Shown here piece after piece: positions 52,101 through 64,000 of a DNA stretch of 64,000 nucleotides. The DNA comes from Ciona intestinalis. Its lineage: Eukaryota > Chordata > Ascidiacea > Phlebobranchia > Cionidae. Location of the stretch: the NCBI RefSeq assembly GCF_000224145.3, contig NC_020174.2, forward strand, positions 5,372,504-5,436,503, in the 5' to 3' direction. The position numbers were made by a program, and so were the translations under genes. Numbering within the stretch: position 1 is the first letter of the stretch; the number at the start of each line of letters is the position of its first letter. Below the pieces are notes generated by a model. It searched no databases, was not told the origin of the DNA, and worked only from the letters and a program-made list of their open reading frames with translations.

Positions 52101-55100
52101 GCGGTTAGTATTATCGTAAATAGGAGGTCAGGAAATTACATGTTTACATTATGTACCTGAATACCGGGTTCGCCGTCCAGTCCAGGTGTGCCTGCTGCGC
52201 CATCTCGTCCATTGACCCCTGGATTACCCTGCGGAAAATAATCATTATATAAGGGCCGAGAAAAATGGTGATATTGCAACTGTATTGACGCTATCAGAAA
52301 CCGCTTCTGCGCCTTAGCTAAGCGTGTTATTTCAGCTGCCATGAGACGCTTGTTGCTCGCTTTCTCCGAACTATTCGTCTTAAGCTTAAAATCAATATTT
52401 ATCTGAAATCTGCAAGCAGTAAGCGAAATCGGGGCCACGGGACTTCGCTTTTGTTTGACTTGAGAGGCAGCCAAGTGCAATAAGCTCTAGCGCATGCCGC
52501 TGTGTGTGGTCCGTAGGCAATTGTGCGTGCGAATCAAACGCCTAAACAAGTGTCAACTGGTCTAGCAATAACTAGACGTTCAAAACTGAGTGGGAGACCT
52601 ACCTGTGGACCAACGGCACCGGGAACACCAGCAGGGCCCTGTGGATGAAAATAAAGGAATTGAATTATACTACGTCATTCGGTATATATTCGTAGGTAGG
52701 TCGTCGGCGCACAGCTTTGTCTAGCCGATCAAACCGGAGTGATTAATGGTTTCCGTGTTGGTGCTCATGTTAAAGCGTTCAGTGTTCTGAGCAGTGCTTG
52801 TAAGTGCTTGTGAAAGCAATCGCGAAAACACTGACCAAACCTTTACATCAAACACAGTGGCAACGCGAAAAACACACACTCGGCAAGTGCGAGCGAGATA
52901 ATCCGGTTTAATTAAAACTACGGAAGAGACCAAATTGAAATTACCTCTGCACCGTGTTCACCAGATGCGCCTGTCATTCCTTTGGGTCCTTGAAGACCTG
53001 ACGGCCCCTAAAAGTAAAAGGATTATATTTTTTGCACTAATATGTTTATCATTAAACCAAGGCCGTTATAAACCGATTAGCGTTTACCAACAAAATCTGG
53101 TTTCTTTACACGCGTCTTATAGAGAAATATTCGCTTACCTGAGCGCCTTGTAATCCTTGAGGTCCTTGTGGGCCTTGTGGTCCAGCAGGCCCCTGTGTTT
53201 AAAGATTATTTTAAGCAAATCCTATTACAAACAAAGCGTCTTCACAACCAACGTATCACACAAAAATAAGTTGTGCTTTAATCCACAATATTTTAACAAA
53301 GGGACCAAACATGCTACGTTACTGAAACATGTAATTAGATAAAATAAGCTATTTTCGATTCCCACAAAAAGCTACAGGTAAAAACTTGTCCGGATTAGGC
53401 GACCTGTACCATTTAAAGCAACTTCTTTATATAGAATGTACTATTGTAGCTTGTGCGATAACTTAGCATATAATATTCCATTATCCGATATTTATCTTTT
53501 TTAGTCGTGAGGATACAGGCATACATTTTTTTGGATATTACTTTTTACTAAATAGGCAGAGAAATTGGAACAAAGACATGTACCATCTTACCCAACCAAC
53601 ATTGTTAACGGAGACTTACGTGAGGTCCTGGCAGTCCAGCTCTTCCTTCTGGCCCAGGTACTCCAGGAACGCCTGGGAGTCCAGCAGTAAAACGAGCAGA
53701 AAACTTTTTCTTGAATTCAACATTTCCACTGCCCTCCATTAGGTCTTCGTCGTCTTTGGGAAAAATAATGAAATTAACTTTTTGTATAAAAAATTGGGTT
53801 GGGGTTTTTGAAATTTAACACAATACATTTTAAGATATTGTAAACGCTTAAAAGAAGGAACAAGTATTTTGTCAATGGTCATGGTCTAGTGCTCATGTAA
53901 TATTTTCTCGTAACGAATCAACATTCAAGATTGAGTATCACAAAATATGTAACAACGAAAAACAGTCCAACGAATAGTGTTCGGACAGGTATAAATTTTG
54001 CTAAAATAGCATCAAAACTCCCTCAGAATATACACTTGGTAAAAAGGTGCATTAATATTTTATAAACAACTTAATTCACAACATGTGACTGAGCGGACTC
54101 GTTAAACTAAAGAAAAGATCCAGTCAGATATTTTATAGCGCATGTAATATTTATAACACTCTGTGTACGTGGGTAACCGCTTTGCACTCGTGCAATGACG
54201 TAAGACTTAGTCTGTAGGGACGATACCTTGCAAGTCACAGGTATAATATACAACGAAAAGCTTTACAAATTGGGATAAAAAGTACGTTTTAAATATCCAT
54301 TCAAAAAAGGATGTGTTAAAATGATAACAAATATAGTTGTAACAAAGCGAAACATTGTGCTTTTATAAGCGGTGGCATCGACAGATCATGAATTATTCAG
54401 TAGCTCACCTGTTGGCATTTTCGCGTCACTTTTTTCGCAAACACCAGGCAGGCCAGGTGGGCCAGGAAGTCCAGCACGGCCGTCCTCACCAGGCTCGCCC
54501 TGAGATAAGAAAATTAGATGAATACCTAAAGTTTAAATCATCTTAAAAAATGCATTTTTCGCGCGTGTGTCAGTGTGCGCGGTTTCACGGTACGCGGCGC
54601 CTCATTATTTAGGATTTGTTTTGACATAATGAGTTCGACTTACCTTCGGCCCAGCCGCACCCACGGGTCCTGGAATCCCCATTTGTCCCTGTAATCAAAA
54701 TAAGGATCTTAAAGTACATAAATAATGGGAGTAGCCGATACGAAGACGTTTGAAGGTGATATTGTAATGATATTACTTGTAAATGAAACGTTAGAAATTC
54801 GTAGCACACTGGAATAACAGAGCGCTATATAAAATACATATACATCCGTCACATATGAAATAATGTTAAAATGATGCATTCACATGATTGGTAACAATTG
54901 TTAAAACAAAAGTGCAAAAAGTCAAAGGAAAGGAGCGGAAACTAAAAGCGGAAGCAACGAACCCGGTTCTACTTACTCGGAGCTTTGTAACGCTCCCTTC
55001 CCCGCCCAAACCGTTTCCTGTCGACTGAAACAAGTCATTGGAGCGAACGCGGCTATATAATCCGGCGCTATGGGGGATCCCGGTCAAATACTCAAAGAAA

Positions 55101-58100
55101 GAATAAAGGTAAGATAAAAGTATAAGGATAGGAGGGAAGTTTTAATAGATTACCGGAGAATAGCTGTTTCGATAGTTCATAAGGTGTGAAGGCCTCATTT
55201 TCGGCAGCAAATACTTAATATCTTCGTTTGGTCTCAACAATCGTAGAAGCTTTAGAAATAAGAAAGGAAAAAAGAGAAAATTGCAGAACAGGAAAGTAGT
55301 GGGACGCAAAACCAAAACACTTGGGGGAAATGTCAACAAACCAGGGAAACTGGGACACTTACCTCAGGCCCACTTACACCGTCTTTTCCTGCTGGTCCCT
55401 GAGGTCCGATGTCGCCTTTGTCACCCTGAGATAAAAAAGGTACATTAGTAAAAAAATAAGAATTTTGTTAATTTTTTCGTCAAAAACGAAGTCGAACTTT
55501 TTCATTTTTAATACAACAAAGAAAAGGAAAATAACAGCAAAACGACAGTCGTTAAAACACGCTATGAATAACAAGTATGGGAAAGAGAAATTCGTGGCAG
55601 TTAAACCCAAAACACACAACAATATTAATATGCACTGATCGTACATAGTGTGAAATTTAGTCAAAATATGAAATTAACTTATGTCATGTCAATACCTTGT
55701 CTCCCTTCTCTCCATCTTTTCCAACACCATCTACTCCAGCTGGTCCTTGTGGGCCCATTGGACCAGGAGGTCCAGGTTCACCAGGCATGCTCTGTAAATA
55801 ACTCGGTTTAAACAAATTTTTCATATATAAAATTTTAGCCCTTTAGTGCTAAATATTTTTGTTAGAATTTTAAAATTTTGACTAGGTTTCACAATTGAAT
55901 TTTGCAACCAAACTATAGCAGCTACAGCAAACATGAGGCTGTAACAAACAGTTTTATAACTTAAGCAAGTAACTTTACTTACTGAGAAACAAGAGCCTTC
56001 CATATCTGCAAATGCGGCCTAAAAATTATAAACTTGTTAGTTACTGAACACATGGTGAATATACGACTTAGTTCAATGGATATTTACCGAGAATGTACCG
56101 GGTGGTCCTGCTGGTCCTCTTATTCCAACACCTGGAGGTCCTCTATCGCCCTATGTATATGGTATATAAGTATCAACACATGTATTTAAGTTTGTTGAAC
56201 CCTATGCATCTATATATACGGTAAGAAGGTACAGTATGGTTGAAAAGATTGGACACATTTCATTATAATTTTGCGTCCCATTTGGTGGTAAACGGAATTA
56301 TATCCCATTTTCATTCATAGTACTATACCAATCAATGTTCTGCAGTTTGGTAAGCTCAGAACAAGCGGAGTCGTGTTATAAGTTTAATGGCAGCACATAA
56401 GTCTACCTTTTCACCGTCTTCACCATCCTCGCCGTCGTCTCCGTCTTCACCGGGTTCACCCTGTGAGTACAACAGTTGAATGATTCTGTTTCAAACACCT
56501 CAACCCCGCTTATGAGTTACCACGTGGGTTACTTTGTGGGTGATTTTGGGTGGGGGGGTGAAAAAAAAAAAAAATTTTTTTTATAAAAAATGCACTACTG
56601 GAAATTATAATCATTTTGAAAGTCATGTTAAGTTGAATGATTTTTACCTTTTCACCCTGAACTCCAGGCGGGCCTGCAGCGCCAGCCGGACCGGTAACTG
56701 AAACAGCTTTGCCGACTTCTCCTTTTTCTCCTTTAGCACCATCAGCACCAGGCAGTCCAACACCTTGGCTTCCCTGCATTATTAATAATAGTTAAAGTAA
56801 CAACTTATAAAACAAACGTCCTGTGCATTAATTACTCACATCAACGCCTGGAACTCCTGGTACTCCTTTCTCTCCCTGCATTACAAACGATTAACGATAA
56901 GTATACATTCGAATTACTTTCCATATTTCCACAAGCTGCATACCTTGGCACCAGCAGGCCCAGCGACACCATCCGCCCCAGGTAGTCCAACATCTCCTGG
57001 CAGACCATCTTTGCCAATTTCGCCAGCCTCGCCTGTAAACAAGGTATACAATATGAAAAAAACCGTGCGTTGGACACAGTTATTTTACCCTTGAAGATTC
57101 ATCTTACCTTTTTGTCCAGCAATACCAACACCCTGTTCGCCCATCGGTCCTTGATCGCCTAAATTTAGTAGAGTGTAACTTTTGTGTCCAGCGTAACTTA
57201 AATTTACTAAAAAGTCTCTTTGAATCAACAAGTGTAAATGATTTATCCTCGCGTAGCGGGGCAACGACAATAGTTATAACACGGGGGTTCTGTTTTACAT
57301 AGCATGCCCGGTTATAAGTATTCCAAAATGATACAACAATACACATATAACAGTATCTTACCCTTCTCTCCTTTCTCCCCGACCCCACCTGCTCCCAAGC
57401 TGACTCCATCTTTTCCAGGAATTCCTGGTTCGCCCTGTTAATTAAGTGGATTCGGAATTAACGACTGCGGTTGCTTAGAAGATACAGTGGTCAGTAATTA
57501 GATTAGAATCACAACTTTAATCTTTCTGTACCTTTGGTCCACGTTCCCCTGGGGATCCTGCCACGACAGAGTCGGCGCCTGCTTCTCCTTTTTGTCCAAC
57601 TTCGCCAGCAGCACCAGGCACACCAATGCCATTTTCGCCCTGTTTGACAGATATGTGTTAACAACCGAACTGTTACAAGAAATAAACAGAAACACTTGGA
57701 AATTTTAACTTACATTTCGGCCGGGTTCTCCTTTTTCGCCCTGTGGAAATAGAACACACTGTTAAATCAATTCAACAGAATGGTATACGCAAACATTCAC
57801 CACCACTTACCTTAACTGCGGATACCGGGAACAAACCAGGTTGGATAATCTGTAAAAAATTCGTGTTATCAAATAAATGAGCTTAACACTGCCCCAGTTA
57901 CTGTTAATGATATGAACCCCCGGCAGGTTCGGTGTTATCAGTTCTAAATGTATCAATCAAAGTCGTTATCTTGTTTGAATTGTTGTGCAACGTGGTTTAA
58001 GTTTGCTGTTCTTAAGTTTCCACGAACAATGAAACCAGTGTCTCAGGTTCTACAGCTTACATTCTAGCAGCAACCACAACACCGTATTGAAGCTAAATTT

Positions 58101-60523
58101 TCAAGCCAATCAAATTACATCTGAACTGATGGCGCGACTCCAATACCTAAGTTTTGAAACTTACCCGATCGGAAGCTCTGTGATCCACGCTGCCTACGAG
58201 GGGCATACTTTTCGAGGTGGTTGGTTCAAAAGATGCTACAGTAAGCGCAAGTGTTTTAGGGTCGATCGGTGAATTGGTTGTCACTGGTAAACTTGCAGGC
58301 ATGGTAGGTGGTGGGGTGATTGGCGCAGTTGTTGTAGATGGTTTAATTATCTTTTTCGCAACGATAATCTCGTTTTCTTCCTTCGGCATCTTTTAAAATG
58401 GTAGGCATGTTTATTTGGAAGAAAAATTCAAAACAAATACTACGTGGTAAATAACACGTAAGCTGGCACGAGGTGTATGAAACATAACAGCCCATGCAAA
58501 AAAGTTTTATTCATAAAATCCAAATAAAAATTAAAACTTATTATTTCTCTAATTTTATTTAAATTATCTTTAAGCTTATTTAAATAGGTGCTTTCTAACA
58601 GCAAAGAAAAGTCGAAACCCTCACGTCAATTAATTCTTCTTCCCCGCCTTCTTCACCGTCGTCAGTTCCAGCTGTTTCTTCGCTTCCATCACTATCGTAG
58701 TCTCCACTAGCACTGCCCTCGTCGTTAACTGTGTTTTCTTCCGTGTATGCACATGATGCTGATACAGCGGACGGGTTTGGATCAATAACCAGTTGTTGTA
58801 GCGCGCCCTGTAGATATTAAACATAGAGGTTTTGCTGTAGACATTTATCACTCCTAAAGAATACGGGATAAACCGCACACCCAGCAATATATTGGTTAAG
58901 TGGGCGCTTGCGTGGATTTTGGGACGGTTTATGTGCAAACAGGCAAAAGCAAGGTGAAGGAAAAGAAAAAAGGGTTTTCCTGTTTTATGAAGTAAAGTTG
59001 TTTTGGGAGTGTTCAATTTATAGTGCTGTCTGGCTTATACAGTACACACAAAGACTGTTTACACAGCAGTGAGTTTCAATGGCAAACAAGTGCTCCCCGC
59101 CGATAACCAATGCAAAAGGGCGCGAACAAATAGTTTTGAGAATATACGCGGTCACGCGAGATATACCATAACTCATTCGAAGCCAACGCCATTAATATTT
59201 GCTTGGCAAATACTCATAAAGGTTGCTCGTCCAAGAGCAAAAGGTCTCGGTGCAGCATACCAGAAAGCAGACGACCGTGTTTTGCGTTCACGGACAGGTA
59301 AACACGCGGCAGGACCAGCAGTGTACGATTGAATGCCGACAAACAACTTCACTTACCGTGTACTTATCCATCGGATATGCGACTCCTCTACCGCCCACGA
59401 AAACAGTTCCAGAGTTCTTAAAAGTCAAAGTTTGCGGATTGGTTCTCGGTATAGAATAGTCGCCATTCTTGATACAATTCAAATAGAGCTGGACCTTGTT
59501 AGCCAAAACCTCAATCCCAATTCGAGTCCATTTGCCAGCGAATGCCGGAACCTGGTAACATCCATATTAAACACACTATATATAATCTAACTACACAGAT
59601 AGAGTTCTTTCCAAGAAACCTAAGGCATTTCCGAACGTGATCTAATTACAGTACATACTGTATCGAGAAAGTTATCAAAGCTAGAGTGTACGTCAGTGTT
59701 TCACTTACGGCAGGCGATTGCAGAAAGCGGGTATCAATTATTTAAACGGCACAGCTGAAAGTTTCATGAGCTGAGCCTCACAGTAACGTATACTTACAGA
59801 TCGATGGCAAGTGGTTTCAGCCCAAAGAGCATTATTAAATCAATAATACTCTGACGCGAATTTCGCTCGTGGAAAAGTCTAAAATTCCTGATATGCTTAA
59901 TCTTCTCACCTCCCAACTTGCAACGGTTTCCAGTCGCCCGTTGATCTCCATAAATAGAGAAATGATCATCCGTTCGGTACTAAACTCCACGGGTGCGATT
60001 TCCAGCGCTAATTGTTGTTTTCCGCCAGAAAAGTTATCGGAAACAGAGAACAAGTACCCTCCGTTCCTGCTTGACGGCCGAATTGTGGCAGAGATTGAAA
60101 ACTCGGTTCCAAGTTGAGCGGGAAAGAATCCCTTCGTGGGAGAATCTAACAAAACGTTAATCTTGGTTATTTCCGCGTTCTCCGATATGAAACACAAAGG
60201 ATTTCATAATAACCACAGGAATGTAGTCTATTATTCGATGCCGGGTTACAACAACGTATAGTTATCGTCTAAATGGCCATAAATATCGCTAACGGTCATT
60301 TTGAATTGATAAATAAATGCGAAGGAAAGTGTTTGTACGCAAACTCATTTGGCATTTTCATTGGGATTCATTGCTTTCTATAGAAGTAAGTCCAGCTTAC
60401 GTATTTCCGTTGGTTCTTCCAGTTCGATGGCCGCAACTCCTCCATAACCTCTAACAAACGACATGGTTCGCGGGAGCGGAGATTCGATCGTGGAAATAAG
60501 ATCGATTTGGCTGCTTGTCGAAC
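48057..60523 (-). CDS. col18a1: multiplexin (collagen XV/XVIII-type) alpha chain with endostatin domain
   Basis: Basement-membrane collagen. About 39 exons read from 60523 down to 48057, giving ~1225 residues after the first visible exon. Order: TSPN laminin-G-like domain (60401-60523, 59910-60145, 59357-59551, 58625-58807); acidic Glu/Asp and Thr/Pro linker (58165-58389); collagenous blocks in small exons mostly multiples of 9 nt (57811-57849, 57714-57740, 57532-57639, 57362-57434, 57108-57158, 56944-57032, 56840-56875, 56648-56773, 56407-56460, 56088-56150, then 55983 to 50207); non-triplet interruptions with Cys ([30 protein letters not shown]); trimerization domain (49951-50009, 49407-49556); Thr-rich hinge; endostatin. 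Phases agree at every junction. Collagen XV and XVIII share this layout, so this may be their single pro-orthologue. The 5' end is not fixed: no start codon with signal peptide was identified. Antisense open frames across it are shadows of Gly-X-Y coding. Confidence 0.93.
49632..49843 (+). mobile_element. diverged MITE in multiplexin intron
   Basis: CAGAACATAAAATACAATAT, CAATCGTGCTTCATTAAATA, CAGTCGTGAAGACACGG and TTTGTTTACTACCAAATGAG occur in family order. Terminal repeats are decayed, so this is an old copy. Confidence 0.6.
50082..50162 (+). repeat. interspersed GGCAGCGACAG repeat, multiplexin intron
   Basis: TTTATCTTTACGTGGTGCGG then CAGCGACAGTTGCTATATAA and CGGGTGTTCTGTCTCACACA; a member of the same family as 44485 and 57242. 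Confidence 0.55.
50704..50898 (+). mobile_element. full-length MITE in multiplexin intron
   Basis: TATAGTAAGGAGGGGGAAGA to TCTTTCACCCTGCTATA, 195 bp, with all internal blocks recognisable. Confidence 0.87.
51605..51800. mobile_element. composite SINE-like element in multiplexin intron
   Basis: The left part is the GGCGGGGCAGTGACAGTCG / GGTGTTCTGTTTCATACAC repeat. The right part contains CTTGCCCAAGGACACTTAA, the reverse complement of a GTGTCCTTGGGCAAG motif common in invertebrate tRNA-derived SINEs and related to the body of the SINE at 43040. This suggests a composite element. Confidence 0.55.
53433..53608 (+). mobile_element. diverged MITE in multiplexin intron
   Basis: TAGCATATAATATTCCATTA, AGTCGTGAGGATACAGG, TACTTTTTACTAAATAGGCA and TACCATCTTACCCAACC retain family order; the ends are eroded. 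Confidence 0.6.
56222..56350 (-). mobile_element. diverged, truncated MITE in multiplexin intron
   Basis: AAGATTGGACACATTTCATT, CGTCCCATTTGGTGGTAAAC and CAATCAATGTTCTGC, reverse orientation, missing the far end. Confidence 0.5.
56475..56555 (+). repeat. 3' part of interspersed repeat, multiplexin intron
   Basis: ATTCTGTTTCAAACACCTCA, GCTTATGAGTTACCACGTGG and TACTTTGTGGGTGATTTTGG match the second half of the element at 51605. Confidence 0.5.
57242..57320 (+). repeat. interspersed GGGGCAACGACAAT repeat, multiplexin intron
   Basis: TTATCCTCGCGTAGCGGGGC, AACGACAATAGTTATAACAC, GGGGGTTCTGTTTTACATAG; the best-preserved head of this repeat in the window. Confidence 0.55.
58625..60523 (-). CDS. TSPN / laminin-G-like N-terminal domain of the multiplexin
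   Basis: Four exons give the concanavalin-like fold: [52 protein letters not shown], then [35 protein letters not shown] and [18 protein letters not shown]. The first-to-second exon join uses acceptor TTTTGTTAG at 60146, chosen because it is the only one in phase with the TSPN-like frame. A Glu-rich acidic stretch follows the domain. Confidence 0.85.
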
Positions 60524-61403
60524 CTAGGAAGAGAGTTGAAGTTCGAATTCTTATCTTTAAAGTTATGGGGGCAGTGTTTCGTGAGATAGATAAATCGTTT
60601 GCGAGTGTTGATATATTGTGTACTGTATATGATATGTTAATCTAATTCCACCGATTGGGTGAGGGTTATTTATAATTGTCCACATGCCAAATATATTACA
60701 GTCAATTATTCATTGACCATCTATTTGAAGACTAATCATTGAGTAGTCCTTCTCACTCATGCTCTGTCCTTTCATGCACGTAAAATCAACTGGCAGTTTA
60801 ATGGCATTGGCAGTCAGTCAAGCCGTTAAACGCAAGCTCGATCATTAAACGTGCGTTCGTTTAGTTGGCGTATACGTCAACATATGAAAGGTTTGACTAA
60901 TTCGCGAGCTTATACGATTTTTTACAATCGTATTAGAAGTATAGACCTACATCTACAAGATTTTATTTCTTAAACGAAAGTGTGAAATGGGTTATTTTGG
61001 ATATTTGTGGTGAAATATTGTTCTGCATGAACCATGAACACCTGGCTGATATATTTTTGCTGTAAAAGAAATCTAATTAAACCCTAAATCATAGCCTGGT
61101 AGTTGTGCTATGTCAATCAGCGTGCTGAACTAACTGGGCATGCAAATTGTGTGGGAAAGCATAAGTGTGACGGTTTGAGGTGTTTCAGTGTGTTAGGTGA
61201 TACTGCTGACAATGCATTGCTTGTCAGCGCACAGCAAGGTCGATTAGTAGAAAATCAAAACAAGGCATGCACTGCAAAATAACGAGCACACATTCACAAC
61301 GAAAGTGCTTGGTCAATTAAGACACTTGGGCAGGAATTAACCGCACGTACAACACGAAGACTGTCGAGCACAACAGGAAGACTAACAGGAACACACAATA
61401 CAC
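60524..61403. other. non-coding stretch upstream of the multiplexin TSPN exons
   Basis: No exon-like sequence was seen. The polypyrimidine-rich acceptor CTCTCTTCCTAG of the first TSPN exon (minus strand) is at its left edge. If the exon at 61404 belongs to the collagen, this is an 880-bp intron. Confidence 0.5.
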
Positions 61404-61779
61404 CTGCTCCGTTGCATTTAAACACGGCCACGGATTGTCGCCTCTTCTCGTCAATGTGCTTGTACCGCATGTCGAACATTATGCAGACAGCGGGCACCTT
61501 GCGCATGCAGAGGTGCAGGCTGCGCAGAGCATGACAGCGCACATATGGCAGGGTGGAGGGGCTGACGGATGATTGGTAGTCGATGATGCAATACTCAATG
61601 TTGCATTGTGGGCTGGATGTCGCGGCCACGAGGCTCGGCTCGGTGGTGAAGTCATAAGCAAAGGAATGGGTTGAGGACAGGGGAACTCCCGTGGCATCTA
61701 CTTTCCACCCCGTTAGCGCAAGCGTGACGTCATGAATGAGGCGAACGTGACGATTTAGGGAAAGGGGAAAACACCGCAA
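61404..61779 (-). CDS. GC-rich Cys-containing coding exon, possible N-terminal exon of the multiplexin
   Basis: An open frame with strong G/C preference at third codon positions (for example in the LRSLHLCMRKVP and MFDMRYKHIDEKRR regions) ends at donor CGGAGCAG-GTGTAT. Its overhang (1 nt) matches the first TSPN exon, giving ...[15 protein letters not shown]. It carries six cysteines (CNIEYC, YVRC, HLC, AVC, FKC). It is not a recognisable Frizzled domain, which occupies this place in the long vertebrate collagen XVIII isoform. No ATG lies in frame near its 5' side, so an upstream exon is needed. The right boundary is approximate. It could instead belong to another gene. Confidence 0.4.
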
Positions 61780-64000
61780 TTTTGTTGGAAAGGGTATATG
61801 TCGAAAATGAGATGCATTTTCGAGAAAATTAAGCAGTGATTAAAAGCACAAGGCAAAAGCGCATTGTCATGAATTAGCAACATTTCCATTGCAATTAGTA
61901 AAACATTTATTTTTTGGAAGGGAGTTGGGGTTAATTTTAAAAAGTAGTTTACCACAGGAATAGTTGAATGAGGGGTTGGGGGTTTAGGGGGTGGAAAAGG
62001 GGAAAAAGAAACAAAAAATGAATTAGTTTGGTTATATGGACAAAATTTTAATGTAAACATTCATATAATAATATGAATGCCAGTAGTTAACATTAACAAG
62101 TTATCACACGGAGGAAAAATAGAAAATAAAGGAGTATTTGATAAAATGATTGGTTGGGATATATACATTGTATGTAACAAGAACTACATATATATGTATA
62201 ACAAATGGAATGTGCATATAGTAACTGGCCATTGCGCGTTTCTGCGAGCAAATTGTTTCACAGAGACTAGACGTAGCATGCAACATAAGCTTGCGATTTA
62301 CAAATTTGCAGCCATTAACATGGTGTGAATAGAATTAGTGGAGCTAAATGCATGTATGCAGCAACCATTGGGGAATCTCCGGTGGAATTTTTAAAACCAG
62401 GAAGCTAATATTAAACCTAACTTGACGCTTACATGAAAGCCAAAAATTGGCATTGGTGACTCATGTTTTTCAAAGCTAAATCTGGTTTCCGCGCAAAAAA
62501 ATCATTCAAAAAAGAATGCGGGTGGTGATATTAAAAATGGAAATTCCGCACTTTGGCCGTGGGTGGCATTCGTATAATTGGGTAAGAGTGTGAACCTAGC
62601 GGCATCAAAATAGCACGTTGAATTAGCGCTGTTTAGGGACAACTGACCGGTTCTGTATACACCATGTATGTTTAGGTCAGCGAGACGTTGACAAAACACT
62701 TATCGTCGATGGTCAGTATTTACTGATATCTTATTTCAGTGGCCGTGCGAAAAAAACACGGAGCATCCGCCGCCGAATTCCATTAAACGGTTTTGTTCCT
62801 GCAATCAAAGAACTGTCGTCTTCCGCCCGAAGACAAACGCGTCGTCCAAACCACTGCCAGTGTTTCCGGATTTAAAAAATCACGCCAGATAAAAGCGGAA
62901 CTATTGGCGAAGTGGCTCGTCTAGTTTCACCGAGCTGTGTCGCACAAAAAATGCGCAATTGCGGTCGACACTTCGTGCTGCTTAGGTTCAGTTAATTTCG
63001 ACGAAGTCAATCACGACATACCAGGCCGGAACCACTGACTTTATCACTGGGGCAGGAAGTGCTGTGTCTAGCCGTCGCTTTCTCGAAAGAACAAAACAAT
63101 AGCCCGCCGGGCGCGTAAGAAAAAGGTTAAACGACGATCTCTCGTTTTCAGTCTTCGTTGGCGAAACGCTGTCGTCACAAAACCAACCGTTCATACAAAT
63201 TTGACCCGTACAAATACAAGTATAGCAAGCAAAGATTTTTATAGACCAAGTTACCCAACACAAAGCGGGTGCACGGTTCACGTTAGTTTCAGCTAATTTG
63301 ATTTAATTTAAGTCCAGCGTAAACGACACGTGAAGTATCCGAGTATAGACTTCCACGCATGTATTGTGGCTGAAGCACACACGTTTGTTCATGTTACTGG
63401 GACGAGTGTTTATGGCCACTTGAGTTCAAACAGAATCGACACTACCGCGATATAAGAGCAATATCCAGCCGAGTGAGTTATGAAGAGACCTCTCACACAC
63501 CGTGGGTATTAATTCCTTCAAGAAGGTCCGGGTTCAAGAGCACGAGACTAATGCTCCCCTACTCCCCTTATACTTTCATTACCGGGTTCTATTTTGTGTA
63601 AACCAACCGTCTGCTGTGGAGCGACCGTTCAGGTTTAGTTGGCCAAGTCAACCGGAACGGGGGCCGCTAGAAAGCAGGTGGGGCTGGTGAATGGGTCGGA
63701 TCATATTCCCGAAAAATTAACCGATTCCGAGGATTTTGCTGTTCGGTCGCGTGTTCAAACCACTGGTAGAGCGCATATTATCCATGGTGCCTAGATAAGA
63801 GTCACAACAGCAACGGAATGCAGGGTTTAGTGAATTTAATGGAATCCTGACGCGCGAGAAACCGCAGCTGGTATTCCCCAGTTAATGCGATATTGAACTC
63901 GAGACCCACGACGAAATTGAGGCTGAGATTTTGATAGGTATATCTTTCCCGGGTCTCTCTTGGGGATTACGTTGTCTGGCTTCATGTCATAACAACAGCG
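61780..64000. other. right-edge region without supported gene
   Basis: Open frames at 62502-62699 (minus), 62988-63281 (minus) and 63502-63690 (plus) have no recognisable domain or paired splice sites. If the 61404 exon is part of the multiplexin, a signal-peptide exon could be here; I could not identify one. Confidence 0.45.

Noticed and set aside
60401..60523. Alternative frame of the first TSPN exon containing [15 protein letters not shown], joined at acceptor 60180
   Set aside because: It is open and in phase, but it lacks TSPN similarity. The other open frame ([15 protein letters not shown]) matches the start of TSPN domains and joins in phase at 60146.

Overview
The window is animal nuclear DNA with multi-exon, GT-AG-spliced genes, short introns and dense small transposons. 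Two features suggest a tunicate of the Ciona type: the compact AT-rich gene style and an abundant ~195-bp inverted-repeat MITE. The species is inferred, not proven. Exons were placed by hand from splice sites, reading phase and family similarity. For the genes below the exon phases close exactly, so coordinates should be right to within a base or two.

Layout. 0.4-7 kb: three tandem 1-Cys peroxiredoxin (Prdx6) genes on the minus strand with the same six-exon structure; the leftmost runs off the edge and contains an N gap. 8.3-20.3 kb: a minus-strand RGS gene whose first coding exon lies 10 kb upstream of the rest. 22.9-25.2 kb: a plus-strand GT10 alpha-1,3-fucosyltransferase. It is convergent with a minus-strand leucine-rich-repeat (LRR) transmembrane protein that has no TIR domain (25.6-29.3 kb). 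29.3-37.5 kb: intergenic. 37.6-41.4 kb: a plus-strand secreted-type LRR protein with a long acidic tail. 42.1-46.2 kb: beclin 1, minus strand. 48.1-60.5 kb: a multiplexin (collagen XV/XVIII type), minus strand, with about 39 visible exons, an N-terminal thrombospondin-like domain and a C-terminal endostatin domain. A further GC-rich coding exon at 61.4-61.8 kb is phase-compatible with being its upstream exon. 61.8-64 kb: no supported gene.

The genes are not an operon and share no pathway. They cover redox defence, G-protein signalling, Golgi glycosylation, LRR cell-surface and matrix proteins, autophagy, and basement membrane. The shared theme is transposon load: about 19 recognisable MITE copies or fragments, most of them in introns. 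In the secreted LRR gene one MITE end supplies the polypyrimidine tract and AG of a splice acceptor. I found no CRISPR array, rRNA, convincing functional tRNA or new multi-gene system.
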